DNA of 64,000 bases from Diphasiastrum complanatum (taxonomy: Eukaryota > Streptophyta > Lycopodiopsida > Lycopodiales > Lycopodiaceae). A program made the translations under genes and the position numbers. Below are positions 44,110 through 55,780 of the stretch, piece after piece; position 1 is the first letter of the stretch, and each line of letters starts with the position of its first letter. The notes under the pieces are model-generated. The model did no database searches. It was not told the origin of the DNA and saw nothing but the letters and a program-made list of their open reading frames with translations. The DNA is taken from assembly GCA_029204225.1 (NCBI GenBank), contig CM055097.1, positions 41,830,028 through 41,894,027 on the forward strand. The letters are read 5' to 3'.

Positions 44110-44935
44110 TGGACCACATAGATCACTATGGATTAATTCTATAATGGACTTGGCTCTTGTAGCTTGTTTCTTTGGCAATTAGTGTCTGCGACAGCAGAAA
44201 TATCCATATCCTTGACTAAGTTATTACGACGCATATGGCCCTCATATCTAAGTGACCTCATCTTTCATGCCATAACTGAGTATTTACAAATCTCACATTA
44301 ATTGTCAATGCATGATTTGGATTCAAGATATTAAAAATTTCTTCTCTATTTGTTAAGAATATTTCATTAAACTCTTAGTTTAAGACAATACATTAGTTTG
44401 TAATAAACACGGCTACATAGCCTTGATCTGTAATCTTGTTGATTGACTATATATTCTTTGTTAATTTTGGTACATAAAGAACATTAGGAATCACTCTGGT
44501 GATTCCGTTTGGGAGTTTGAGCAAAATTTAACCTTGGCTTTCTACTTTGTGTGAACTTGATTTACCAAAGAAAATGTACTTTGAATTTGCAACAACAAAG
44601 TCTGTGAATAGGTCCTTGTAAGGTGTCATATGTCTCTTGAGTCAAGGTATCATTGTTGGGCATCCTGATTTTGTTGATCTTGTGCCAATAGCGGGCTTGT
44701 AGCTTCTAGGACATTCTTGGATGAATTTGAGGTGCCTTCTTGCTATTGATGCATATTCTTTTTTGCTTTATTATGCTTGCGAACTCGATAGCCTTTGACA
44801 CTATTGGTTTTCTTGCAAAATTTGCAAAACAACTTCTTAGATTATTGTTGTTGCTCAGGTTATTTGCATATATTTGTTCAATATCTATCTTCTTTTCTTT
44901 AGATTTTTTCTTCTTCTTAGATTGTTGTTTGTTTG
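44110..44935 (-). pseudogene. Copia-F remnant (zinc knuckle to integrase start)
   Basis: On the minus strand: a degraded knuckle CKFCKKTNSVKGYRVRKHN, the protease flank RHMTPYKDLFTDFVVANSKY, LPNGITRVIPNVLYVPKLTK, pre-integrase LWHER*GHLDMR, and integrase start KSIIELIHSDLCGPIE. The order is that of copia. Stops and frameshifts are dense. No LTR seen; it continues neither way beyond the limits given. Confidence 0.78.
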
Positions 44936-45202
44936 ATAATAAGACCTTATTGCATACGCTATTTTTGAACACTATGTTACGTTGAACTAAGTATTTACAA
45001 GTTTAGGCAATTTGAGAGTAGCTTATAAATTCGTTTAACTATCAAAAAATATTGTTCATTTTTCAATCGATGTCATGCTCAAGGTCAACATAAGATCGCA
45101 ACCTGGATCGAAATAGATACATGACCGAAATGAATTTTGATTCTCAAGGTGAAAATATATTTCGACAAACTATGTCAAATGTTTTGTAATATTGCAAACT
45201 AT

Positions 45203-45470
45203 TCAAGTAGCTTGTGATAGAATGATTAAATATAGATGAATAGAAGTCCTCAACTGTGTAGGAGTAAGATTACCTCCATCACCTAAAACAATTTTTTTTT
45301 TAATCCCACAAGAAATCAATTGTAGCTTGTACCATGACACCTTTGATATGATAGATAATAGTGAACAAGATTGAAAGCCAACCACCAACATAAATGGAAT
45401 ATCTTCGATGGTAGAATGCTTCACACTATTGTACATGAACTCAATGAGGCCAATCTTGAGCAAGAGGCAA
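45203..45470 (-). pseudogene. Gypsy-4 integrase scrap
   Basis: The minus-strand frame reads LKIGLIEFMYNSVKHSTIED, IPFMLVVGFQS, resembling the conserved gypsy integrase segment LPLAEFAYN...HSSTGxSPFxLVYG. Only this piece remains. Confidence 0.6.
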
Positions 45471-47049
45471 ATGAAGGGGTATATTCAAGGAGTTTTCCAA
45501 AGTTGGTTGAGTATATAAGGCCTAGATATTAATGGTTGAAAAGGATTTGATTCTTGATGGTCATGTAATCAATATTTGGCCCTCTCCAATTTGATCTTGA
45601 TGGTCATGTAATGAATATCTAGCCATTTTTCAATTGTTTGATGTTGACCCTTGTCTAATCAATGTGGTTAACTTGTTTTCAAAACATATTTATTAAGTTA
45701 TAATTAACTTTAATGAAAAAAACACACAGACTAAGCATGTTGTGAAGAAGCTTTTCAAATGTTTTCAATAGAATGTGGTTAAGCCATATCACTAGTGGGA
45801 GAAGAAGAACATAAATTTTGGTTGCGTATAGTGATCCCTTCAAAATTCTCTAGATTTTTTTGAAAGGTAACATCATCCATTGCTATTTCTTATTGATGTT
45901 CTATATGCTTGTTAAAATTTTGTTTGATTAGGTTTTTAAGTAACACAATTTACTTTGATTTTGAAATGATGGAAAAGTTTGATCTTCATATTGTATTCTC
46001 ATTTGATTATGTTCCATCTTATCAACAAAACACCAAAGTTGTTGAAAACAGTGGGACATATAAGCAAGAACTCAGAGAAAATAATTGTAGAAATATCGAT
46101 CTATGGACAATGAAATCATATTCAAAACTTTATTCAAACCACATTATACAACAAGTTCCCAAAATATACTTCACGTGAATATGGGTGGCAATACCTAGAC
46201 GAAAAGCTTGTAAACTTGGAACAAGTAAATTTGGATGATTTTGCAAACTTGGGACCAAGTAGGAGAGAGAATCTATCTTGACCATTTCCTATTTAGGATT
46301 GGTGTAATGAGGCTGACATGGGATATTCTCAAAGATTGAGTCAATATGGAATGTATAAAGCAAACATGATGACCCTAACAGAGAAATGAATTGGAGACCC
46401 ATTTTTTAAAATTTTTGAGAAATATCAATAATATTTAAAATGCTTCAAAAAAATATATTGCAATACTAAAAAAAGTATTGTATTTCGCAAGAAATTTTAA
46501 TCATGCTAAAAAAAAAATTGTTAATAGATTTTGATTAGTAACTGCAAATTAGTTTATATTAAATAATAATGCTATTTAAAATAAAATCATTAGTCACACA
46601 ACCACTAGAATAAATAGAAAAATTATTTTTGCTAATTTAAAACAAAATTTCTATTAAAAGCCTTTTAAATGACATTTTTTGTATTAAGAAAAATATTTCT
46701 AAAGTTATTGCAAAAATTTTAATCAATATTTTTTGAATTTTAATATTTTTTAAATCTTTACTTAATTTCAAATATCTTTGTAAATTCACTGAATATTTAA
46801 ACATTAAATAATTGCAAATGAAATTATTAATAAGTAACCGAGATTACATGAAAAAGGAATATGTGCTTCTCCAAGTTTTCAAAGCCTTCTAAACCATTAC
46901 AATTTTCAATTGAAATATGAAATCTTTTCTCATTTTCACTTATAATTTTTAGAAATTTTAGTTAAAAAATGCTTATCTTTTGAAACTTTGTCATAATTTT
47001 AGTACGGTAATGCTTAATATTTGCTTGAATAATCTTCTTATCTGCAGAT
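45471..47049. other. A/T-rich spacer, no gene recognised
   Basis: Strongly A/T-rich, especially 46380-47040, with many A and T runs. A frame at 45909-46178 is open but unassigned. Confidence 0.45.
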
Positions 47050-48290
47050 CATCTCCTCTTTGGTCTAAATTTTGAAATGTCGAAGATTTTTTTCAAAATC
47101 CTCTCTGAGAATTTTATTCATGTAGCAGAAAAGCCTGGCAAAGGGGACTCACAATTTCACATTCAAGAAAAACTGCTCGTTGATCAACCAAATGAGGATG
47201 AAGAAGAGGATTTTGTCAACGTGCTTGTAAAAGAGATCGATAAGTCTCGTTCTATTTTCATTCTAAACGAGACTATGATGAAAAGTCGACTCTACAATGA
47301 TGATGTCGTGAAGACATATTTTGAAAAGGCTCTTGTTACCTTGGTATGTCATTCTAAAACATGTTTTTATTAATATCTATTAAGAAGTGTGCTATGATTA
47401 GCATAATGTTCCTACTAAATATAAAATTTTGAACAGTTTATTAATATTTAATCTCTGTTCGAAATTGAGTATTCTCATGCCGAGCATAGCCAATATAAAT
47501 TCCTGTGCTAATTAAACATTAAATGTTATTTTTTGTTTCTGTCCAGAGCTTGAAACGATGCTTAAAAGTTGGTGTTTGTTGCAATTGTTGAAGAGAAAGA
47601 TCCGGTCTACTCATCCTGGAGCTCAAAGTCAATATGTGTGGGACCTCGCAAGCTTGCTTCCACCATTGCTCAAGTCACAAAACCAAGTCCCGTCCAAAAG
47701 TCATGGCCACTCATCTCATAAAGCCATCCCTTTTGCAAAAAATAAGAAGGCTATAAATGAACAATCACTATCTTTACCAGGAGCTTCTATCCGCCCCCTA
47801 CAAGATAGTTCTGAAATAGCAAAATTAAGAGAAGAAATTCATAAAACAAAAAAAAAATCGAGAAACCACATTAATTTTAGATATTGATCAATGTAATAGG
47901 CCACATGTAGACCCAATAACAGGAGATAGCCAATGAAAGTTAGAGAACCCAATGAAACACATGTACATAATTTAAAAATTAAATTTAAAGATCACACACA
48001 AGCCATAATAACACCTTTTGTTGTTTTGGTAGATCTCTCTGAATGCATCAGTGTTGCAAATTTTGATTTCTCTATTTTAGATTCTTATCATTTTTTTGTG
48101 TTTGGGGGCATACATAATTGTCCCAGGAATATCCTCATGTTGCTTCTTTCCATAGTGTTAGTGCCATTGCATTTGTTGGCCTGACAGTGGAGGAAGCTAA
48201 ACTGCTTGCCTGAGATCACAATATTGACCAAGGAGCTTTTGCTTGTATAATCTCAAAACTAGTGAAGATCTGAATTTTCCAGCAAGTGTA
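47050..48290 (+). pseudogene. ParB-like-domain pseudogene
   Basis: First part (from ATG 47077): FIHVAEKPGKGDSQFHIQEK, an acidic stretch EDEEEDFVNVLVKEIDKSR, then KTYFEKALVTL with a possible donor GTATGT at 47344. After a possible acceptor (TGTCCAG, about 47547) a second part reads VEEKDPVYSSWSSKSICVGP. From 47936: VREPNETHVHNLKIKFKDHT, ITPFVVLVDLSE, FVFGG-H, and in another frame FHSVSAIAFVGLTVEEAKLL A* DHN. The GG-H-x and HN pattern recalls the ParB/sulfiredoxin fold seen in some eukaryotic proteins. Frameshifts and stops show it is dead. Family call is inference. Confidence 0.4.
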
Positions 48291-48446
48291 CTTTCTTATT
48301 AGAGGCTGAAATTCATGATGCGTGTTGGACTTCCAAGGATTGTGGAGTCTAGGCTATGTTTTGGTCAAAATTGCTAGGCTTTTCATGCTTTTTGACACAA
48401 AATAGATAGTAAGAACCAAAATCCAGCAATATTAGTTCAATTAGAT

Positions 48447-49168
48447 CATTGGAATCTTGCAACGTGAAAGTCAATGAACGTTGACTCGAAGGTCGAACGA
48501 CTCATGAAGTCAGCGTGCTTAAGGGACAAACGAAAGACAAATGATTCGTGAATCATTTGCGAATCGTAAACATGCCTCTAGGACCGCAAAAACCGCAAAG
48601 CGACGCAAAACGAAAAGAAACGAAAGGGAATCTTTTGCGCTGTCAGCTGGCAGCTCAACGGGCTTGGAGTTTAAAACTTCACGCCCAGCTAAAATGGGTG
48701 GCAACAACGGAGAGTAACTGATTAGTTGATTAGTGTTAACTACTCTTGTAATTCTCTATTTAGCTATCTTGTAAACTCCACACATTGGAGATAAAAACTA
48801 TATTTCTGGATCATAACGCATATTGCAACACAGTGCGTGAGTAGAGCAAAAAAGAAAAAGACTAGAAACGAAAAGAGTTGTGCATGAAAGTCTGCCAACG
48901 AGCAGAACACAGTGGAAAGAGCAGAGTGTCAGGCCACCAACGAGCGAGACACTGACGATCTCACTCTAAAAATAAAACAGTTAATTGATTGTTCTATTTT
49001 TGTGCATCTCCTTGTCTTACGCTATCTTGATTGCTAGAATAGAATTTGTTCTGTGATGTGTACTCGATGTCTAGGTTCTTGTGAGGCTTCCACGCAAAAA
49101 AGAAAATTCAAAAGAAACAAAAAAAAAATAATTGTTCGCGACAACGAAGCGAAAACCGTTTTCTGACA
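48447..49168 (+). repeat. Copia-A family LTR (solo or truncated)
   Basis: Matches the Copia-A LTRs in order: ATCTTGCAAC, CTGTCAGCTGGCAGCTCAAC, TAACT(A/G)ATTAGTTGATTAG, GTCTGCCAACGAGCAGAACA, CCAACGAGCGAGACACTGAC, ATTGCTAGAATAGAAT, AATTGTTCGCGA, ending TTCTGACA. The left TGTC end is eroded. Gypsy-5 starts at the very next base; the left flank is unrelated, so no target duplication is visible. Confidence 0.85.
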
Positions 49169-49599
49169 AGTATTCTTAGACGATATTCTCATTTACAGTA
49201 AATCATTGATGGAACATGTAGAGCACTTAAGAATTGTCTTGATGAAATTCCGTCAGGAGTTACTCTACGCTAAAGAGTCCAAGTGTGAATTCTTTAAGCA
49301 AGAGTTGTTTTATCTAGGTCATAAGATCACAATTGATGGGATCAAGATTGACGAGGATAAAATCAAGATTGTGATTGAGTGGCCAATTCCGAGAACTGTG
49401 AGGCAAATAAAGTCATTTTTAGGTTTTACAATTTTCTTCAAGAGATTTAAAAAGAAATTATATTTAGTTAGCAGCTCTGCTTAATAATCTGACAAAAGGG
49501 TTTAGTAATAAAACGAAAAAGAGTAATCAACCTAGTCCGCCGGTTGTTCGGAACGAGGAAGTGAATCAATGTTAAAACAATGATTATTTCAACTCCCAT

Positions 49600-50480
49600 G
49601 TTACAAATTGCAAATTCAGATTTATCATCTTATACAGTGATTTATCAGCAATTGAGTATGGCACTTAACGATATGAATAATCGTAATCAGATGAGAGACC
49701 AACAAATGAAAGTTTTGCTAAATCAAGCCAAATTGATGTCTTCACCCAATCTCGGTTTTCAACCGGAGGTTTATTCGGGAGAGAAGAAGGAGAAGAAACC
49801 TGAAGTTGTCAAGGACTGGCTAGCTAAGTAGAGCAGTTCCTTCAACCTGCATGGAGTTCCAGATGAGAAGAAAATTGAAAGCGTTGTGTTGTTCTTACAC
49901 GGCAAAGCGTCATCATGGTGGCAAGCTTTATCGGTGAAGCCAACTACTTGGGATGCGTTTGCAAAAGTTTTCAAGAAAGCTTTCATAATTGCAGATGACC
50001 TTGATTACTACCTGAAGTTCGTGAACTGCAGAATGGGTACAAAGAGTTTAGAATCTTATATCTAGGAATTTATGGACCTATGGAATAGGGTTCCATCATT
50101 CGATCCAAAGTTGGCACTTTGGCAGTTTTGCCAGCCAACTATGAAATTGAATACAGACAAAATGTGCTTCAAATCCTCGATGATGCATGTCGGATATCGA
50201 AAGCATATGATTAAACAGTGGTAGCATCCAGAAAGCAGTGTGCGCAAATTCCAACCGCTTTGAAAACCAAGAAGAGAAAGAAGCACTGTCCAGACCAAGC
50301 AAAATATTTTGAAAAATTTAATCAAGCAGCGTTGGAACCCAAGAAGCTAAAGAGAAAGAGATTTAAGAAATCTATGTCCTTGGAAAAGGCTAAAAAAGAG
50401 AACTTATGTTTCGTTTGTAAGAAGCCTGGAAATATGATGAAATTTTGTTCAGAAAGAAAAAAAAAATGTTTTCTCATATG
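49600..50480 (+). pseudogene. Gypsy-5 gag, first copy
   Basis: Gag text: LNDMNNRNQMRDQQMKVLLN, FQPEVYSGEKKEKKPEVVKD, then TAG where the second copy has TGG, then LFLHGKASSWWQAL, TTWDAFAKVFKKAF. Another TAG follows SYI. The knuckle reads CFVCKKPGNMMKFC: its zinc-binding His is Asn. Ends at TGA 50481. Confidence 0.85.
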
Positions 50481-50481
50481 A

Positions 50482-50919
50482 TTGAGATCCCAAGAGGCAA
50501 TAGTAAGTAACTTGACAGATTGTGAGTGTGAATGTTCTTTCAGTACTACTTCTTTCTTGCCTAATGAACTTTTCTGTTTAATTGGCATAGTTAAATATCA
50601 AGAAGTGAGTATTCTATTGGACAGTGGTTCAACTCATAATTTTATTAATTTTAATCTTGTGCAGAAACTCAGCTTGGGAACTGAAGCCAACAATCATAGA
50701 TATAAAGTTTATCTAGCTTCAGGAGCAGAGTTGGAGACTTGGAATGTAAAAGTCTCGAAGCTCCCAGTTTTGGTACTAGGACACATAGAATTAGTTAATT
50801 TTCATGTTTTAGAGCAAGCCCGTACTGATTTAATTTTAGGTTATGAATGGTTATTTAGTAAATCGCCTTCTCTAATAATTGATTTTGAAAAAACATGTTC
50901 TCACTTTCAAAGAGGGTGA
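50482..50919 (+). CDS. Gypsy-5 protease
   Basis: Open 145-codon frame. Aspartic protease motif ILLDSGSTHNFINFNLVQKL (intact D-S-G) and TDLILGYEWLFSKSPSLIID, typical of Ty3/gypsy retropepsin. Cut from the downstream RT by TGA 50917-50919 after FQRG. Confidence 0.82.
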   Translation: MRSQEAIVSNLTDCECECSFSTTSFLPNELFCLIGIVKYQEVSILLDSGSTHNFINFNLVQKLSLGTEANNHRYKVYLASGAELETWNVKVSKLPVLVLGHIELVNFHVLEQARTDLILGYEWLFSKSPSLIIDFEKTCSHFQRG

Positions 50920-51139
50920 TAAGGTAGTTACATTATTGGCAGTAATTTTGTACGTCCGTTAAATAAGATTTCTAAAGTTAATCAAATGGAAGCATTGGAT
51001 TATTCTGAGTATGAAGTTTTTTCTATTTGTGCTATTCCAATAGTGGATGTTCCTAAAATGAATCTAAATGGTTGTGAATTCTCTGCAATTGTTAACTCAG
51101 TAAATCTAGCTCATGAACAAGTAATGAAAGAATAGATTA

Positions 51140-52150
51140 TAAATGAATTTAGGGATGTTTTTCCATATGAATTACCTCATGGTTTACCACCATTAGGTCA
51201 GTAGACCACGTGATTGAGTTAATTCTAGGAAGTCAACTTGTCTCTAGACAACCTTATAGGTTTTCTCAGAAAGAGAAGACAAGTCAAATAGAAAACTATC
51301 TGAGGATGGGGCATATACAACCTAGTAAATCACTATGGGACGCTCCTGTTCTTCTTAAAGCAAAGAAATATGGAGGTTTCCGGATGTGTGTGGATTACAA
51401 GGGACTTAATATAATGACTGTCAAAAATAAATATTTGTTACCCAGGATGGATGACCTTGTAGATCGCTTAGGTGGAGCTCGGTATTTCACCAAGATTGAT
51501 CTCAGGATAGGGTACCATTAAATAAGAAGTAAATCAAAAGACGTCCAAAAGACAGGATTTTGTTCTGGATTTGGTCATTATGAGTTCTTAGTATTGCCAT
51601 TTGGATTAACGAATGCTCCAGCAACATTCCAGCAAACGATGAACAATTTATTTCGTCCATATTTGGGGAAGTTTGTGGTAGTATTCTTAGATTATATTCT
51701 CATTTACTGGAAATCATTGATGGAACACGTAGAGCACTGAAGAATTGTCTTGATGAAACTCCATCGGGAGTTACTCTACACTAAAGAATCCAAGTGTGAA
51801 TTCTTTAAGCAAGAGTTGCTTTATCTCGGTCATAAGTTCACAGTTAATGGGATCAAGATTGACGAGGATAAAATCAAGATTGTGATTGAGTGGCCGATTC
51901 CGAAAACTGTGAGGCAAATAAAGTCATTTTTAGGTTTTACACTTTTCTTCAAGAGATTTATTGAGGATTATGCTAAGTTAGCAGCTCTGCTTAATAATTT
52001 GACAAAAGGGTTTGGTAATAAAAAGAAAAAGAGGAATCAACCTAGTCCATCGGTTGTTTGGAACGAGGAAGCGAATCAATGTTTTGAGGAGCTTAAAACA
52101 ATGATTGTTTCAACTTCCGTGCTACAAATTGCAAATCCAGATTTACCATC
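51140..52150 (+). pseudogene. Gypsy-5 reverse transcriptase, second copy
   Basis: [14 protein letters not shown], then from 51210 [52 protein letters not shown], stop, [20 protein letters not shown]. The catalytic box is FLDYILIY, the second Asp replaced by Tyr (the first copy has FLDD). Connection SFLGFTLFFKRFIEDYAKLA follows, with a small RNase H start before the jump to gag. Confidence 0.87.
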
Positions 52151-52530
52151 TTATATAGTGATTTGTCAGCAGTTGAGTACGACGCTTAACGATATGAATA
52201 ATCGTAATCAGATGAGAGACCAACAAATGAAAGTTTTATTAAATCAAGTCAAATTGATGTCTTCACCCAATCTTGGTTTTTAACCAGAGTTTTATTCGGG
52301 AGAGAAGAAAGAGAAGAAACTTGAAGTCGCCAAGGACTGGCTAGCTAAGTGGAGCAGTTACTTCAACTTGCACGAAGTTCTTGATGAGAAAAAAATTGAA
52401 AGTGTCATGCTGTTTTTACGTGGCAAAGCCGCATTATGGTGGCCAGATTTTCTTGTGAAGCCAACTACTTGGGATGCATTTGCGGAAGTTTTTAAGAAAG
52501 CTTTCATAATTGCGGAATTTGTCAAATAAG

Positions 52531-53271
52531 TGTGTTTATGTACTGGATCATAGTGAGATTATTCACATATGTGCACGATTAATCTTGTATGAATCTACTT
52601 TGTATTCCTGGTTAATAGGGTTATTTGTTGCACTTAACCTAGTTGGTAAACATAGACATATGGTCAAGTATTGTTTTGACAGATACTTGTAGAGTTAACA
52701 AATCTTTGTAAGGAAGATTTTTGGATTAACTTATGAATGATTTGGGTAAGGATCTAAATGTGGTGTCTTACTAGTATAATTGAATTCTTCACCTAGACAT
52801 TTGAGATTTTTGAATTATTAGCGATAACTTGAGTAGATAATTACTTCAGGATGAAGTTAATTGGTAAAACGATCAATGTGATGTGCATTCACCAAGACTG
52901 ATGGTTTTTGAATTATATTGTTTGTAAGATGCATGATTAGTGAATCATTTGGGTTCATTAGTTAAAATTATGTGCATTGGATATACAGTATTCTTGGTAT
53001 AGAATATTCCTTAGTTTAGGAATAGATTCATATCATTAGTGATTGTATCCCAGAGAATGATATGGAATTGTGATGATTCTTAAGAGTGATAATTAATTTT
53101 TAGTCTATTAATTGAGTTAGAGTTCAGATTAGTGTCTTGAATCTTGTTACTCCAGTATTTTAATTGAGAACCTATGGAACTCATAGACATTCTCACAAGA
53201 TAAGTATTTCATTTGTGAAGAATTTAATTTATCTAGTGGATGCTATTCTACTATAGTGTATGGTCTGCAGA
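52531..53271. other. A/T-rich stretch, no gene recognised
   Basis: Possibly untranslated 3' sequence of Gypsy-5. No coding text. Confidence 0.4.
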
Positions 53272-54523
53272 TGCTTAAGTACAATTTTTCTTTTGAATAG
53301 ATCTCTATATATCATAGGGGACAGACAAATCTATTAAGATGAATGATTGCTATTTTTTCTTGCATATGATGCTAGAAACAAGGCTAACTAACTTATGAGA
53401 GTATTTAGGATACTCAAAGTTGAGTCTTAATCGTTTTATATCTTAATGATTCTCCTAGAGATACTAGTTAAATGGATTATCATATCTTAGAATTGGATTC
53501 TAAGGATAGTTGTACTTGGAAGTTTTTTATGAATTGTTTGTCACAGTTGGTGGATGGTTTCAGACTGTAATTATTATTTTTTCTTTAACTTTAATCTCCT
53601 AAGTTAGGTAATATTTCACTCAGTGGTACATGTAAGTGTTTTACATGAAGGTGATGTTACTAACTAGTGTTGAGTGTAACCTAGTTGAGAAAATATATCT
53701 CTTAGTGTACTTTTCAAACCAGAGTTTGTACTCCAGAGCAGAGATTAATGGTTGAAAACAGTTTTCTCTAAGTACTTGTTTGATAAGTAAATCTGATTAA
53801 GGATATGGATTTTCTGTGCTAATATTGAAAGTGAAAAGAGTTGTTCCTATTATTCTTTCCTATTTTGAGGAGCTTCTCAGGATAGAAACAGTTTAAAGAG
53901 GTGCTTGAGTACAGTTTTTCTTTTGAGTGGATCTCCAGATATCATAGGAGACAAACAAATCTATTAAGATGAATGAGTGCTATTTTTTTGAATTTGATGC
54001 TAGAAACAGGAGCTACATTTAACTCAAAAGAGTATTTAGAATACTCAGAGTTGAGTTTTAATCATTTTATATCTTAATGATTTTCCTAGAGACTCTAATT
54101 GAATGAATCATCATACCCTAGAATTGGATTCTAAGGATAGTTGTACGTGGAAGCTTTTTGAATTGTCTGCCAGAGTTTTTGGATGATTTTAGACTGTAAT
54201 TATTATTATTTGTTCTTTAACTTTAGTCTCCTAAGTTAGGTAATACTTCACCCAGTGATTCATGTAAGTGTTTTACATGAAGGTGATGTACTAACTTGTG
54301 CTGAGTGTAATCCAGTTGAGAAAATATATCTCTCAGTGTACTTTTCAAACCAGAATTGTACTCTAGAGCAGAGTTTAAAAGTTTTTTCTCTGAATACTTG
54401 TTTGATAAGTAAGACTGATTAAGAATAATGATTTTCTAGACTAATATTTAAAGTTAAAGGAAGTGTTCCTGTAATTCTTTCCTGTTTTGAGGAGCTTCTA
54501 AGAATAGAAGCAGTTTAAAGAGG
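53272..54523 (+). repeat. 630-bp tandem duplication ahead of the Gypsy-5 LTR
   Basis: Starts at TGCTTAAGTACAATTTTTCT (53272) and again at TGCTTGAGTACAGTTTTTCT (53902). The copies stay colinear (TTGTACTTGGAAG/TTGTACGTGGAAG, TTACATGAAGGTGATGT and so on) to CAGTTTAAAGAGG at each end. No coding frame. The duplicated unit includes the purine tract next to the LTR. Confidence 0.9.
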
Positions 54524-54529
54524 GAAGAA

Positions 54530-55000
54530 TGTCATGGCCATATTTGGTTAAGGACCTGGAATAATCCTAATATGGTAGACCGGCCCTCCAGTATTCGAGA
54601 TTATTGGTCACACCGTGATTTAATTCCATGTCAAGGCCATTTTGTGACTAATAACCTTGACAAGACCCAGACACTCTAATTGAGACATATTGCATGTATG
54701 TGTGAAGGATATAGGCGGGAGGATTGCATGAAGAGATGTGATCTAATTATAGTTGACTTGCATGGGGATTGCATGGTTTCATGTACAAGACTCTACTCTT
54801 TATATAATGAGGTAGGAATTCTCTCGTCGACATATTGGGTTTAGGTTACTAGCTTCTCTCTTCTCCTCTTGCTTCACATGGCATGGCTTGGGGGCTAGAT
54901 CCAGGTTTGATCTAGGATTGGTTGGGCGGTTTGGCTCCATAGTCTCTCTTATTGTGTTCTCCTATCCTCATCTTAGGGGTTATCCTTTAGGGTCTTTATA
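54530..55000 (+). repeat. Gypsy-5 LTR
   Basis: After the polypurine tract AAAGAGGGAAGAA the LTR starts TGTCATGGCCATATTTGG. A TATA-like TCTTTATATAATGAGG lies near 54792. The right end is not a normal LTR terminus: sequence passes at about 55000 directly into RNase H text. Confidence 0.7.
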
Positions 55001-55780
55001 TTCAAGTGATATTGCAATTGGAGCGGTTCTATTACAAATGGATAGGCCACTAGCGTTTGAAAGCAAAAAATTCACTGGTCCTCAGTTGTGTTATACTACG
55101 CAGGAAAAGGAATTGTTTGTTGTAATCCATGCACTTAAAACTTGGAGACACTACTTGTATGGTAGTAAGTTTATTGTGTATACGAATCACCAACCTCTTA
55201 AGTATTTTTGCAACCAACATGATCTTCGGGGGAGAAAAGCTCGGTGGGCTGAATTGATGCAAGAATTCGATCATGAAATCCGTTAAATAAGGGACAGCTC
55301 TAATCAAGTTGCCGATGCTCTTAGTCGAATAGGTGAACTGAATGAATTGTCATTCACCCAAATTTCCACGGATTTATATCTTTCGTTGAGAGGGAAATAT
55401 GAATCAGACTTCTATTTTGGTCATATTTGGAACATTGTTCAAACCGGAAGAAATGTGGACAATGTTGAGTCAGAAACACAGGGAACTCAACTAACTAAGA
55501 AAGATAAGAAGATTGTGGAGCAGCTTACCATTCGAGATGAATTGCTATTTCGGAATGAGAAAGTTTGCGTATCGGTGATGATGAACTCAAACGTAAGATT
55601 TTGTTTGAATGTCATGACATACCCTGTGCAGGACATCCCGATATACACAAGACTCTGGACTTGGTTAAAAGAGAATTTTACTGGCCAAAGCTCAAGCCAT
55701 ATGTCGACTCAAGCCCTGTCAACACGCCATAAGGCTGGTGGTTTGTTGCATCTATTAGATATTACTGATAAGAAATGCAA
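55001..55780 (+). pseudogene. Gypsy-5 RNase H and integrase zinc-finger fragment
   Basis: SSDIAIGAVLLQMDRPLAFE, YTTQEKELFVVIHALKTWRH, YTNHQPLKYFCNQHDLRGRK, then TAA at 55284 and VADALSRIGELNELSF. Further on comes KKIVEQLTIRDELLFRNEK and, one frame over, FECHDIPCAGHPDIHKTLDL then KREFYWPK, the H2C2 integrase finger. It supplies exactly the domains missing from the repeated Gypsy-5 unit, but is separated from it by the LTR. Confidence 0.85.

Larger units (their letters stand above)
49169..52530 (+). mobile_element. Gypsy-5: rearranged gypsy with tandemly repeated RT-gag junction
   Basis: Order: RT palm/connection (49169-49600), gag (49600-50480), protease (50482-50919), RT (51140-52150), gag again (52160-52530). 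The segment from FLDDILIY through SxxLQIANxDLxSY straight into LNDMNNRNQMRDQQMKVLLN occurs twice with a period of about 2.51 kb, including the abnormal RT/RNase H-to-gag junction. So a unit of gag-protease-RT, lacking RNase H, integrase and LTR, was repeated head to tail. Confidence 0.85.
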
